Source: Anaeromicrobium sediminis (lineage in GTDB: Bacteria; Bacillota; Clostridia; Peptostreptococcales; Thermotaleaceae). From it: a stretch of DNA of 64,000 nt. The position numbers and the translations under genes are program-made. The stretch is taken from positions 1 through 64,000 of the forward strand of contig NZ_NIBG01000010.1 in NCBI RefSeq assembly GCF_002270055.1, given 5' to 3'. Positions 44,182 to 52,605 of the stretch are shown in pieces. A model generated the notes under the pieces. The model searched no databases. It had not been told where the DNA came from and was given only the letters and a program-made list of their open reading frames with translations. Each line of letters starts with the position of its first letter. The first letter of the stretch is position 1.

Positions 44182-46455
44182 CTACCTCACCATTGTTCTT
44201 ATATTTAATTCATCGTCATTTACCTTTATTATTATTGCTCCAAATTTATCTGTTCTAAAAACTTTATATCCATAGTCATCATATCTTTTTAGTATCTCCT
44301 TACTTGGATGTCCATAAAAGTTTTTTCCCACTTGAATTATGGCTATTTTTCCATTCACTTCATTTAAAAAATTTCTTGTGCTAGATGTATTGCTGCCATG
44401 ATGTGGTACCTTAATTAAATCAGCTTTTATAATTTGATTATTTTTCAATATATTTTCTTCGCCACTAGACTCTATATCTCCTGTAAATAGACATTTAAAA
44501 TCATTATAATCTAGTATAAGGCTAAGAGAGTTGTTATTTTCGTCATCTTCTTTGTATACAGTATCTACACTGGGATTAATACATTTGAAAGATAAATTTT
44601 CTTCCACTGTAATACTTTGTCCCCTTGACATATTAAAAATATTAGCCTCATCCACATTACAATAATAGAGCAACTGATTAAATTCTTTTATTTCATTTGC
44701 ATATACTCCAAATATTAGATTATCCACTGTCATTTTATCAGCCACCCTTAACAATCCACCAATATGATCCTTATGGCTATGAGACAAAATTATAATATCT
44801 ATCTTTCTTATGCCGTTTTTAAGTAAAAGATATAATAATCTTTCATCATCACCTTCAGACACAGGTCCACCGTCTATTAATATATTTTTTTTATGAGGAG
44901 TAGTTATTAGTGTACAATCCCCTTGGCCCACATGAAAGAATGTCATTGTAAAAGGTTTTTTCACTAGACTCCCCATTAGATTTGTTATAAAAAATAGTCC
45001 TATTATTATTATACACATACTTCTTTTTCCTATTTTTACTGGCCAAATTTCATAAACTATAATTAATAATATTACATAATAAGTTATTATAAAAATTTTA
45101 CTTGGAGATGCTAAAAGAAAACTACTAAAGGGCATTTTTAAAAACACCTTTGCCAAATTTATTATTATCCTACTTCCCCACAATATAAAAAAAGCTAATA
45201 TGGTACTAGCCTTTGGCATTACCAAGTATAAACATAAATTGAGTAATATAACAGGCATTAAAATAGATAATATCCATATTCCTAATAAATTCATCACTAA
45301 TGAGTATATGGAGATTTCATTATAATTATATAATATAATTGGCAGTATACCCAGTTGGGCACTTAAAGTTACGCTTATGATTTTCCTAATGGTTTCATTA
45401 AAAAAGTATAATAGTTTTTCTACCTTACTATGTAAAAGTATAATCCACATAACAGTAAAAAAAGATAATAAAAATCCACTATTATACAACACATAAGGAT
45501 TTACTAGGATAAATATAAATCCTATAAAAGATAAGGCACATAATGAATCATAAGGTCTTTCTATTTCACTGGCAGCATCTAATATAATTAACATACACAC
45601 AGCTCTTATAATAGATATGGAATATGCTGTTACAATTATATACATAAGAAATACAATGCCTGCTAACAATCTTTGTATAAACTTTTTTTTAAAAGTGATT
45701 CTATAAACAAAAATATATATTATTCCCACATGCAATCCTGAAATTGCTAATATGTGACTTATTCCTAGACTTCTAAAGTTATCATATATTTCCTCATTTA
45801 GCAAACTTTTATCTCCTGTTATTAGGCCATAACACAGATTCCCTTCTAATGGTGGTAAAGTATTTTCCAAGACCTCATATACATAATTTTTAGTTTGACT
45901 AGCCCAATCTAATAATACATTTGCTTTATTAATAACTTCTATAGACCTAGCATACAATATGGAATTTATCTTTTTACTTTTTAAATACGCTCTATAATCA
46001 AATTCTTTAGGGTTTCTTTTTGCAGGACTCTTTACTATAATACCTTCTACTATAATCTCTTTCCCTAATATACTTTCCCTTCTTTTCTCTTTTAATTTTA
46101 CTAATATGTTCTCTTTAATAAAATACTTTTTCTTCTTATCTATAATGTACTCACTCTTTAATATAAACTTATCATCATATATATATTGCTGTACTACTAA
46201 TCCCTTTAATGTTATTTTATCATTCTCAAAATTTCCTAGTTCACCATCATAATATTTATGTCCTATATAATTTAAATTCCCCAATACAAAAACAATCAAT
46301 GTTAATACTATGTATTTCTTCTTTTTTATAAAAAAAGCAAGCATACATAGTATTAACATGAACAATATGATCTTTTCATTAATCAGTTCTATATATTCTC
46401 CAGAATATATTCCCAAAGCATAGGTTAGGAAAATAAACAACATAGGTCTTCTCAT
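44182..46455 (-). CDS. comEC: ComEC/Rec2 DNA internalization channel
   Basis: Forms the channel for single-stranded DNA uptake in competence. The N-terminal membrane region and DUF4131 part (to about 190) are followed by the Competence domain (ISHILAISGLHVGIIYIF, multiple helices to about 490) and a metallo-beta-lactamase-like domain with FFHVGQGDCTLITT, ILSHSHKDHIGGL and VPHHGSNTSS, thought to degrade the non-transported strand. 757 residues, full length. GAGGAG precedes ATG 46455. comEA and other com genes are not in the window, so competence itself is unproven. Confidence 0.94.
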   Translation of the reverse strand: MRRPMLFIFLTYALGIYSGEYIELINEKIILFMLILCMLAFFIKKKKYIVLTLIVFVLGNLNYIGHKYYDGELGNFENDKITLKGLVVQQYIYDDKFILKSEYIIDKKKKYFIKENILVKLKEKRRESILGKEIIVEGIIVKSPAKRNPKEFDYRAYLKSKKINSILYARSIEVINKANVLLDWASQTKNYVYEVLENTLPPLEGNLCYGLITGDKSLLNEEIYDNFRSLGISHILAISGLHVGIIYIFVYRITFKKKFIQRLLAGIVFLMYIIVTAYSISIIRAVCMLIILDAASEIERPYDSLCALSFIGFIFILVNPYVLYNSGFLLSFFTVMWIILLHSKVEKLLYFFNETIRKIISVTLSAQLGILPIILYNYNEISIYSLVMNLLGIWILSILMPVILLNLCLYLVMPKASTILAFFILWGSRIIINLAKVFLKMPFSSFLLASPSKIFIITYYVILLIIVYEIWPVKIGKRSMCIIIIGLFFITNLMGSLVKKPFTMTFFHVGQGDCTLITTPHKKNILIDGGPVSEGDDERLLYLLLKNGIRKIDIIILSHSHKDHIGGLLRVADKMTVDNLIFGVYANEIKEFNQLLYYCNVDEANIFNMSRGQSITVEENLSFKCINPSVDTVYKEDDENNNSLSLILDYNDFKCLFTGDIESSGEENILKNNQIIKADLIKVPHHGSNTSSTRNFLNEVNGKIAIIQVGKNFYGHPSKEILKRYDDYGYKVFRTDKFGAIIIKVNDDELNIRTMVR

Positions 46456-46507
46456 ACTAAAACTCCTCAGTAATTTTAGTATATTATTCCCTTTTTTTCC
46501 AATAAAA

Positions 46508-46534
46508 ATAAAGCCAATTAAAAATCGGCTTTAT
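46508..46534 (-). terminator. terminator after the ECF S-component gene
   Basis: ATAAAGCC pairs with GGCTTTAT on either strand; the minus-strand RNA continues TTTTATT. It separates the transporter gene from comEC. Confidence 0.65.
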
Positions 46535-46553
46535 CCTTAGAGAAAATGATCTA

Positions 46554-47087
46554 TTAAAATTCCTTTACGTATCTTTGTATTACTTTACTTTTTTCAAGCC
46601 CCATAAGAAGTGGTAAGGCTACAATGGCTCCACCTATAACTTGAGTAATATTTCCTACAACTCCTAATAGGGCTGTTTCAAATTTGTATAAAAAGCTTTC
46701 ATATACTAAATATCCACCTACCATTAAGGCTCCACCTAATAAAGCTGCTACTAAAAATCCTAAGATTCTCTTAGGAACAGAATCTCCCTCTTGTACAATT
46801 TTATAATATATAATTCCTACCACAAAGGCATCTAATCCCTTTATGACAAAAGTAGCCGGTGCATATACCATGTATCCTGACAAGGCATCTGCTAAAAAAG
46901 ACCCTATGGCCGCTGCTAATGCTCCATATACTGGACCTAAAAATATACCGCATAAATAAACCATACTATCTCCAATGTGAATATATCCCTTAGTAGGAGT
47001 TGGAATTTGTATAATCATAGTTCCCACTAAAACTAATGCTGCCATAACTCCTCCTAGAGTAAGCTTTTTTGAAGTAACGCCCTTCAT
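46554..47087 (-). CDS. ECF transporter S component (vitamin uptake)
   Basis: A small, very hydrophobic protein with about six membrane helices: LGGVMAALVLVGTMIIQI, GYIHIGDSMVYLCGIFLGP, AAAIGSFLADALSGYMVYAP and others. The G(Y/N)IHxGD and SFLADxLSGY stretches are typical of the PdxU/HmpT-like group of substrate-binding S components, which work with shared EcfA/EcfT modules. The substrate is unknown; a vitamin or pyrimidine precursor is likely. 178 residues from ATG 47087, with AAAGGAG upstream. Promoter and leader carry repeated GATACAATT motifs, suggesting specific repression. Confidence 0.82.
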   Translation of the reverse strand: MKGVTSKKLTLGGVMAALVLVGTMIIQIPTPTKGYIHIGDSMVYLCGIFLGPVYGALAAAIGSFLADALSGYMVYAPATFVIKGLDAFVVGIIYYKIVQEGDSVPKRILGFLVAALLGGALMVGGYLVYESFLYKFETALLGVVGNITQVIGGAIVALPLLMGLEKSKVIQRYVKEF

Positions 47088-47208
47088 AATTGTATCGCTC
47101 CTTTGATGAATTGTATCGTATTTTATTCTCATTTTAATTATATCACTCAATTGTATCTATGTAAAGGAAAAATATTCATATATTTTAGATAATTGAAGCG
47201 ATACAATT
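47088..47208 (-). repeat. repeated GATACAATT motif at the ECF transporter promoter
   Basis: On the minus strand CGATACAATT occurs at 47088-47097 and 47109-47118, and GATACAATT at 47149-47157. On the plus strand CGATACAATT occurs at 47199-47208. A one-mismatch copy covers 47136-47144. One copy lies inside the promoter spacer and two in the leader, the first directly before the start codon. The first two are 21 bases apart. Confidence 0.75.
47137..47165 (-). promoter_or_regulatory. sigma-A promoter of the ECF S-component gene
   Basis: -35 TTTACA (47160-47165), 17-base spacer, -10 TATAAT (47137-47142) on the minus strand. The spacer contains one GATACAATT copy. Confidence 0.8.
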
Positions 47209-49318
47209 ATCTATTGTATACTCTTTCAACCATTCTTATTTCATCATCATTTAATCCATGCATCTCATATATTTTTTCATCTATAAGCCTTTGATATTCT
47301 TCCTCAGACCCACCTTCCAGGACATTTTTAACTAGGTCACTTATTTCTTCGTCCTTTTCCCAACTTATTTTAATAGGTATATTTTTAAGGGGTGTTGAAT
47401 ATAGTTCTAGATACTCCCCCTTCCTCTTTCCTAAATAGTATAACCAATAGTATATTAACTTAGAGTTTAATTGACCTAATATGAATTTCCAATTAACAGA
47501 AGAACATTTTCTAGTTATGTAATATACATCTGCACTAGCATACCAGGGTAACTCTTCAAAGGCAAAGGTATTTCTCTTTGCCCTTTGAGGCACTAATATT
47601 TTATTATTTAAAAATATTTCTTCCTTCCTAGGCCATTGTATAGAGTACCAGGGCTTTGTGCCATTTATAACCTCACGTCTTTTCTCAAGGGCCATCTTGA
47701 ATCTATATAAGTGTTTTTTCACTGCTTTGTCATCTTTTCTATCTTCGCCTAGATTGCCCCTAACATAAAAAATATATTTTCTACTTTCTCCTTGTGTAAC
47801 ATATCTACTTATATGACTGTTTTTATAAAATTCTTTTTTATATATATTATTTTCTAATCCGCACTTTTTTATTTCTTCTTCTTCTAGAACAAATACCCCT
47901 TGTCCTAATTTAATGCCTTTATTAATAATTTCTTCTTGTGTGAATTTATTTTTTAATGCTCCATTTGTTACTTTATCAAGGCCTGTTACAATACCTTGGT
48001 TTATGTTAAATTTTTCTCCTAAATTACAATCCTTATTTTTTTCTAATTTATTTAATATGGTATCCTTAGCCACATGACCTTGGATCAATATATGATTATT
48101 TTCACCATACAGTTTTTCTTGGTCCTTTAATAGAAATTCTTCTATGTGTTTATTTTTTTCTTTCCCATTAAAAAATTTCACTATATCTATATTTTTATCC
48201 CTAACACAGGTCAATTTTATATTTTCCTTACTACTACCCCTTTTCACGAAATATATTAAATTATGCTGACCCCTTGCATTTTTGAAAATTTCACAATCAT
48301 TTAAGTTTAATATATGAAAAAAAGATACATTTTCTTTTAAAAAACTTCTCAACTTCATGGCTCCATCTGCTGTTGAAAAATAGTTTGTAGTTATAAAGCT
48401 CAATATTCCATCTTTATTAAGGATATGGATTCCCTTATATATGAAGTAATAAAAGTAGTCCATCTTGGACTCATAAAACTCATTCCCAAAGGAAGTTTCC
48501 CTTATCTTTCTAAATATATCTTTATTCCCCTTTTCCCCTAAATAAGGAGGATTTCCTATAACTACATGAAACCCTCCTTCTTCTAATACTTTTTTTATTT
48601 TAGGGCTGTTATAGGTATCTTCCATTAAACTATCGCCCATTATTATATTTTCTTTTATATTTAGATCATGGCCAGTCCATCCTAAAGAGTTCAAACACAT
48701 TTTACATACCAAAACAGGCTCCCTCTGAATATCTATCCCATATATATTTTCTTCTAATATAGATTTCTTCATCTCTGAGCTTATATTAATATTCAAAGCT
48801 TTATATAAAATGATCTTATACTTATATATGCTTTTATATGCCTCTATTAAAAACAGACCCGTTCCACAGGCCACATCTATTATTCTTATTTTATTTAAAC
48901 TATATAGTATATTTTTCAGCATATGTTTGTCTACTATATTCGTTTCTCCCTTTTCCAATATGGTTTCTATAGTACTTATGTCTAAATTACTATTTAAACT
49001 TATATATTTGATTAAAGACTCTCTTACCATATACTTTAAAACATAGTCTGGTGTATAAAAACTACCAGTCTTATATTTAGTAAATATTGAAATATAGTTT
49101 TCATATAACTTACTAAATAATGTTGTATCCATATTTAATATTTCTTCAGTTAAAAAAAAATTTTTCAGTTTTATATTTTCATCTATATTGGTAAGTGCCC
49201 TTTTCCCATATTTATTTATAAATACTTGAAAAAATATATCCATTACAGATATATTTTCATAAAAATTACTCCGGTCTCCAATAAGTTCTTCTATTAATTT
49301 TTCTTCTCTATTTTCCAT
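47207..49318 (-). CDS. orphan Eco57I-type adenine-N6 DNA methyltransferase
   Basis: Class I N6-adenine methyltransferase of the Eco57I/TaqI-like group. Motif X-like TGSFYTPDYVLKYMV (about residues 83-97), SAM motif I IIDVACGTGLFLIEAY, motif IV VVIGNPPYLG (about residue 255), and a C-terminal target-recognition region with the TaqI-like WKFILGQLNSKLIYYWLYYLG and STPLKNIPI. The N-terminal 80 residues show no PD-(D/E)XK nuclease motif, and no restriction gene is nearby, so it looks like a solitary methyltransferase. 703 residues, single polypeptide. GGGGGAC precedes ATG 49318. The gene carries an A9T5 run at 49152-49165. Confidence 0.88.
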   Translation of the reverse strand: MENREEKLIEELIGDRSNFYENISVMDIFFQVFINKYGKRALTNIDENIKLKNFFLTEEILNMDTTLFSKLYENYISIFTKYKTGSFYTPDYVLKYMVRESLIKYISLNSNLDISTIETILEKGETNIVDKHMLKNILYSLNKIRIIDVACGTGLFLIEAYKSIYKYKIILYKALNINISSEMKKSILEENIYGIDIQREPVLVCKMCLNSLGWTGHDLNIKENIIMGDSLMEDTYNSPKIKKVLEEGGFHVVIGNPPYLGEKGNKDIFRKIRETSFGNEFYESKMDYFYYFIYKGIHILNKDGILSFITTNYFSTADGAMKLRSFLKENVSFFHILNLNDCEIFKNARGQHNLIYFVKRGSSKENIKLTCVRDKNIDIVKFFNGKEKNKHIEEFLLKDQEKLYGENNHILIQGHVAKDTILNKLEKNKDCNLGEKFNINQGIVTGLDKVTNGALKNKFTQEEIINKGIKLGQGVFVLEEEEIKKCGLENNIYKKEFYKNSHISRYVTQGESRKYIFYVRGNLGEDRKDDKAVKKHLYRFKMALEKRREVINGTKPWYSIQWPRKEEIFLNNKILVPQRAKRNTFAFEELPWYASADVYYITRKCSSVNWKFILGQLNSKLIYYWLYYLGKRKGEYLELYSTPLKNIPIKISWEKDEEISDLVKNVLEGGSEEEYQRLIDEKIYEMHGLNDDEIRMVERVYNR

Positions 49319-49344
49319 CTTGTCCCCCTGTTTTAAACTATAAA

Positions 49345-49409
49345 CTATTTTCCCATCTGTTAAAGGCCTACCTAAATATTATCTATCATACTATTTCCTG
49401 GGAAAATAG
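49345..49409. repeat. 11-base inverted repeat upstream of the methyltransferase
   Basis: CTATTTTCCCA (49345-49355) is the exact reverse complement of TGGGAAAATAG (49399-49409). It occupies the gap between the small membrane protein gene and the methyltransferase start and could form a leader stem or binding site. Confidence 0.5.
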
Positions 49410-49418
49410 ATTATAAAA

Positions 49419-49952
49419 TCATTTTGTTTCATATATTATTTTCCCTTCCATGTCTATATATGATATATCATATTTTTCAAAAATTTCTATTAGATTCTCA
49501 TTACGACTTTTCCCAACTAAATTATAATTTTCCATATAAACTTTAATTTTATCCTTTTCCCCTTCTCCATGAACATAATCTATTAATTCTTTGGCCTTTT
49601 CCATTTCCTTTATAAATAAATCATAATTCTTCCTAGTATACTTATTAGGATTCTTTCCATATGCCCTTTGTAAAATTTTTTTAATTTCAATTAAATATAT
49701 TTCGTTTTCTTTTCCCTTTTCAATTCCATTTTCCATAACCTTGTCCATAAGATTATAAAATTCCTTTTCAATAGGCTGCATTTCCTTTAAGTATAAAAAG
49801 ATCTCTCTTCTCACAAAGTAATTAGGACCTACATCCTTTAATATACCCATAAGCAAAATTGTGCTCAAAGCAATAATACTCAACAGTATAGCCCTTTTAT
49901 TTACTTTTGTTGTATTTTGTATTATTTCCTTTTTTCCCTCGCATTTCCCCAT
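49419..49952 (-). CDS. membrane-anchored coiled-coil protein of unknown function
   Basis: 177 residues from ATG 49952 (MGKCEGKKE), with AGGGTG six bases upstream; ATG 49955 is also possible. A basic N-terminus leads to one membrane helix (AILLSIIALSTILLMGIL, about residues 20-37), and the rest is charged, mainly helical and predicted outside the cell. I see no catalytic motif. It precedes the methyltransferase by 100 bases on the same strand and may share its transcript. Orientation and size resemble the small protein after spoIIP. Confidence 0.6.
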   Translation of the reverse strand: MGKCEGKKEIIQNTTKVNKRAILLSIIALSTILLMGILKDVGPNYFVRREIFLYLKEMQPIEKEFYNLMDKVMENGIEKGKENEIYLIEIKKILQRAYGKNPNKYTRKNYDLFIKEMEKAKELIDYVHGEGEKDKIKVYMENYNLVGKSRNENLIEIFEKYDISYIDMEGKIIYETK

Positions 49953-50078
49953 CATTATCACCCTATTGTATAATTTCAAACCTTTTAATTTCCTAATATG
50001 TAAAAAATTCAGATTAATTTGTATATTAATATTTTCTACATAAAACAGATTTCCCCTTTTTATATATACAATAAAAAA

Positions 50079-50102
50079 AGTACAGTTTAACTAAACTGTA
50101 CT
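50079..50102 (-). terminator. terminator after the 143-residue gene
   Basis: AGTACAGTTTA pairs with TAAACTGTACT around a two-base loop, followed on the minus strand by T7. It abuts the stop codon. Confidence 0.85.
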
Positions 50103-50534
50103 CTAATTATTGCTTAAATACATTCCATCTCCAACTTTTTGTACACCATCCATTTTTAATATAATCTTTTCCACTATTAAATCCATGTCCCTATAGTTAG
50201 TAGGAATTCCTTTTTTCTTTAGATATTTCATAATTGTAATTAACCTAATAGGGTAATCACATGGATTTTTGAAGTATGGGTGTTTTTTAATATACTCAAG
50301 AATTTTATCCTCGTCTATATCAAACATGCTTATAACATTTTCGTGTGTAGCTTTACCTTCTAATTCACTTATTATATAATCTACTTCTTTTGTAGATTTA
50401 CCATATTTTATAAGCAGAGCCTTTAGTTCCTTTAAAAACTTTAGGTTTTGAGATTTCTCTTCATTGGGACTCTTCATCTCTAAATAAATATGATCGCTAC
50501 ACGAGTCTACCAAGTCTGATAATGAAATTTCCAT
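50103..50534 (-). CDS. protein of unknown function (143 residues)
   Basis: Soluble, acidic, mostly helical protein with no signal peptide and no family I can name. The C-terminal half (KHPYFKNPCDYPIRLITIMKY, then GIPTNYRDMDLIVEK) could be a small helix-turn-helix-like or winged domain, but this is weak. It is a monocistronic unit: a near-consensus promoter lies upstream and a strong terminator touches its stop codon. The ribosome site GGGGGG is separated from ATG 50534 by 13 bases that include ten consecutive A, longer than usual, so translation could be weak or sensitive to slippage. Confidence 0.6.
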   Translation of the reverse strand: MEISLSDLVDSCSDHIYLEMKSPNEEKSQNLKFLKELKALLIKYGKSTKEVDYIISELEGKATHENVISMFDIDEDKILEYIKKHPYFKNPCDYPIRLITIMKYLKKKGIPTNYRDMDLIVEKIILKMDGVQKVGDGMYLSNN

Positions 50535-50582
50535 ACTTTTTTTTTTGCCCCCCTTAAAGTCAACAACGAATTATTATTAATA

Positions 50583-50611
50583 ATTTTATCCTTATTATTC
50601 TCATCTGTCAA
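50583..50611 (-). promoter_or_regulatory. sigma-A promoter of the 143-residue gene
   Basis: -35 TTGACA (50606-50611), 17-base spacer, -10 TAAAAT (50583-50588) on the minus strand, about 50 bases before the start. Confidence 0.75.
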
Positions 50612-50624
50612 TTTCATTTTTTCT

Positions 50625-50807
50625 TCATTCCTTTTCTTTCATTAGCATACAACAAATAGTCCTTCCATTAACTGTGGGAACAGCACTAACTAATTGCCAG
50701 CCATCTTCGCCTAATACATTTAATTTATCTTCATCATCTTTACTTAATACTAAGTTAGTTACACCCTTTGTTTTTAAGTTTATTATTTTATACTCCCACT
50801 TTTTCAA
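50625..50807 (-). CDS. DUF4177 domain protein
   Basis: A 60-residue protein with the DUF4177 pattern: MKKWEYKIINL at the start, LNVLGEDGWQLVSAVP in the middle and a final beta strand RTICCMLMKEKE. These compact proteins have no known function. The start is TTG 50807 behind GGGGGATT. It follows the 306-residue gene by 39 bases and is probably cotranscribed with it. Confidence 0.8.
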   Translation of the reverse strand: MKKWEYKIINLKTKGVTNLVLSKDDEDKLNVLGEDGWQLVSAVPTVNGRTICCMLMKEKE

Positions 50808-50846
50808 AATTTAATCCCCCTTATGTAATAGTATATATATCTAGTT

Positions 50847-51767
50847 TTATATTAAATCTTCAAATTTTACAATTTCATCCTTATAATGATGTACTAATTT
50901 GCCTAAAGTAGATTCAATTATTTTTTTCACTTCATCTCTCATCACTTGAGAATTACACTCTACTTCTAATTTATTTTTTTCAATAAGTATTTTAGCTAAT
51001 ACTTCATTTTCTTCCATTAAATTATAAGAAACTTCCTCTTCATCACAAAAATCAATGACAAACTTTTCACTTTTATCAATTTCATCCATTAGTTTCTTTC
51101 CATCTTGAAATAAATATACACTTTGCCAAACATCGTAGTCTTCATTTTTTTCCATTTCCTTTTCTAATACATCTTCCACAATGGACACATGCTTATACAA
51201 TACCATAGGATGATTTCTTAAAAAATCTACCATATCTGAAAATTCTCTTTTACTTTTGTATTCATCATAATAGGTTTTAATGTTTTTTTCAATAACTGTT
51301 TTAAACATACTTGGTATATAAATTGTATCTGAACAAATGATCTTCTCGCCCTCTAGGTTCATTATTCTAACGAATATTAAATCTCTTACCTTAAATTCTT
51401 CATCATCTATCCTAATTGATATTTCCTCATTGGTAAATATATCTTTAAAAGTTCCCACATTATCCTTTAAACTAATTAACTCATATATACTCAAATATGA
51501 ATTTAATTTGCTTTTTAAATAATCTATTTCTTTGTCATTTAAACTCTTATCATTTTCTAAAAATTCTTCAATAAAATTCTTTTTGTTTTCTAATTTATAA
51601 TTATGCAAAATCCAATCTGTAAAGTTCATGATAAAGCTGTCACTTACATTATTTTTACTAATTTCTTCATAAAATAACTTCTTTGACTTTTCCATATGTT
51701 CCTTATATTTTTCTCCAGATATAAATTTAAATAATTTTTCTTCAACTTTATCTTTTATATTGTTCAT
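50847..51767 (-). CDS. soluble protein of unknown function (306 residues)
   Basis: An acidic, helix-rich protein of 306 residues. The pattern NFTDWILHNYKLENKKNFIEE, then LSIYELISLKDNVGTFKDIFT and a strand-rich RIMNLEGEKIICSDT resembles the regions found upstream of SEC-C zinc motifs in some Firmicute proteins, but no Cys/His metal tail is present. I would not assign a function. ATG 51767 is followed by a normal coding composition. It shares a strand and short gap with the DUF4177 gene; a strong terminator separates it from the gene before it. Confidence 0.65.
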   Translation of the reverse strand: MNNIKDKVEEKLFKFISGEKYKEHMEKSKKLFYEEISKNNVSDSFIMNFTDWILHNYKLENKKNFIEEFLENDKSLNDKEIDYLKSKLNSYLSIYELISLKDNVGTFKDIFTNEEISIRIDDEEFKVRDLIFVRIMNLEGEKIICSDTIYIPSMFKTVIEKNIKTYYDEYKSKREFSDMVDFLRNHPMVLYKHVSIVEDVLEKEMEKNEDYDVWQSVYLFQDGKKLMDEIDKSEKFVIDFCDEEEVSYNLMEENEVLAKILIEKNKLEVECNSQVMRDEVKKIIESTLGKLVHHYKDEIVKFEDLI

Positions 51768-51843
51768 AATTGTTTCTCTCCTTTTATTAGCCTGTTCCTT
51801 CTAAATATATAACAGATTATAATATTTTACAATGAAGTTATTT

Positions 51844-51882
51844 AATAATTATGGGACCATTATCTAACGTCCCATAATTATT
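51844..51882 (-). terminator. terminator after the 204-residue-type gene
   Basis: AATAATTATGGGAC (51844-51857) pairs perfectly with GTCCCATAATTATT (51869-51882), a 14-base stem. The minus-strand T-run is short, but the stem is strong. A second small hairpin (ATCTAAA/TTTAGAT) lies between it and the stop. Confidence 0.7.
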
Positions 51883-51901
51883 AATCTAAATTTTTTAGAT
51901 T

Positions 51902-52498
51902 TTATAATATTCTTTTATTTTCTTCCAATCTAAGTAAATAAAAAAATGCTGGAGCTCTTTTATAAAACTTCTCTAAATTTAGGTCTTCCCTTTTTTCCAG
52001 TGAGTATATTTTTCTAAAAACACTTATTAATTCTTTTACTTCTAGATTAGAAAAATCAATCCCCGAAAAATTTTTATACAATAAACCGGCCAATTCATCA
52101 TCTATTCTAAATAAATCATAGTCACTACTCTTAAATATATTTCTTATTGTATTATTTTTATCTTCCTGTAAATCCATTATTGCCACATCATATAATAAAC
52201 TAAACCTCTCGGATATATTTTTAACAAATTCCTTCCATTTGTTAAAACCACTTTTATTCATTTTTACGTATGTTAGTTTATTGTCTTCTAAATATCTTAA
52301 CATGATTATCTTGGCACAATAGTTATAACAGGATTTATATAAAAACAACTTACTCCACATTTCTTCATCTATGTTTAGATTCAATCTACTATCTATTCTA
52401 ATTTTTTTTATTATCCCTCTATTTTCATATTCATATTTAGTTATGAATACATCTATGAATTCTTTTATTCCTTCATATATTTTTTCCACTAAGTTCAT
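51902..52498 (-). CDS. protein resembling the N-terminal helical domain of N6-adenine methyltransferases
   Basis: 198 residues from ATG 52498, with GAGGAGG about nine bases upstream. The sequence EMWSKLFLYKSCYNYCAKII, then LRYLEDNKLTYVKMNKSGFNKW, SLLYDVAIMDL and SSDYDLFRIDDELAGLLY follows the pattern seen in the all-helical N-terminal domain of large Eco57I/PglX-like methyltransferases, which usually continues into GxFYTP and the SAM site. Here the protein stops near that point and has no SAM or NPPY motif. It may be a stand-alone remnant or partner domain. No identifiable function; similarity is by eye only. Confidence 0.5.
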   Translation of the reverse strand: MNLVEKIYEGIKEFIDVFITKYEYENRGIIKKIRIDSRLNLNIDEEMWSKLFLYKSCYNYCAKIIMLRYLEDNKLTYVKMNKSGFNKWKEFVKNISERFSLLYDVAIMDLQEDKNNTIRNIFKSSDYDLFRIDDELAGLLYKNFSGIDFSNLEVKELISVFRKIYSLEKREDLNLEKFYKRAPAFFYLLRLEENKRIL

Positions 52499-52605
52499 GA
52501 ATAAACTCCTCCTCATGGGAATAACTCTTAATATATTTTATTCAGCATGTCTAAATTTGTGTTTTTCTTAGGGATTAGTACATATAATTTATGAGAGGTG
52601 ATTTT

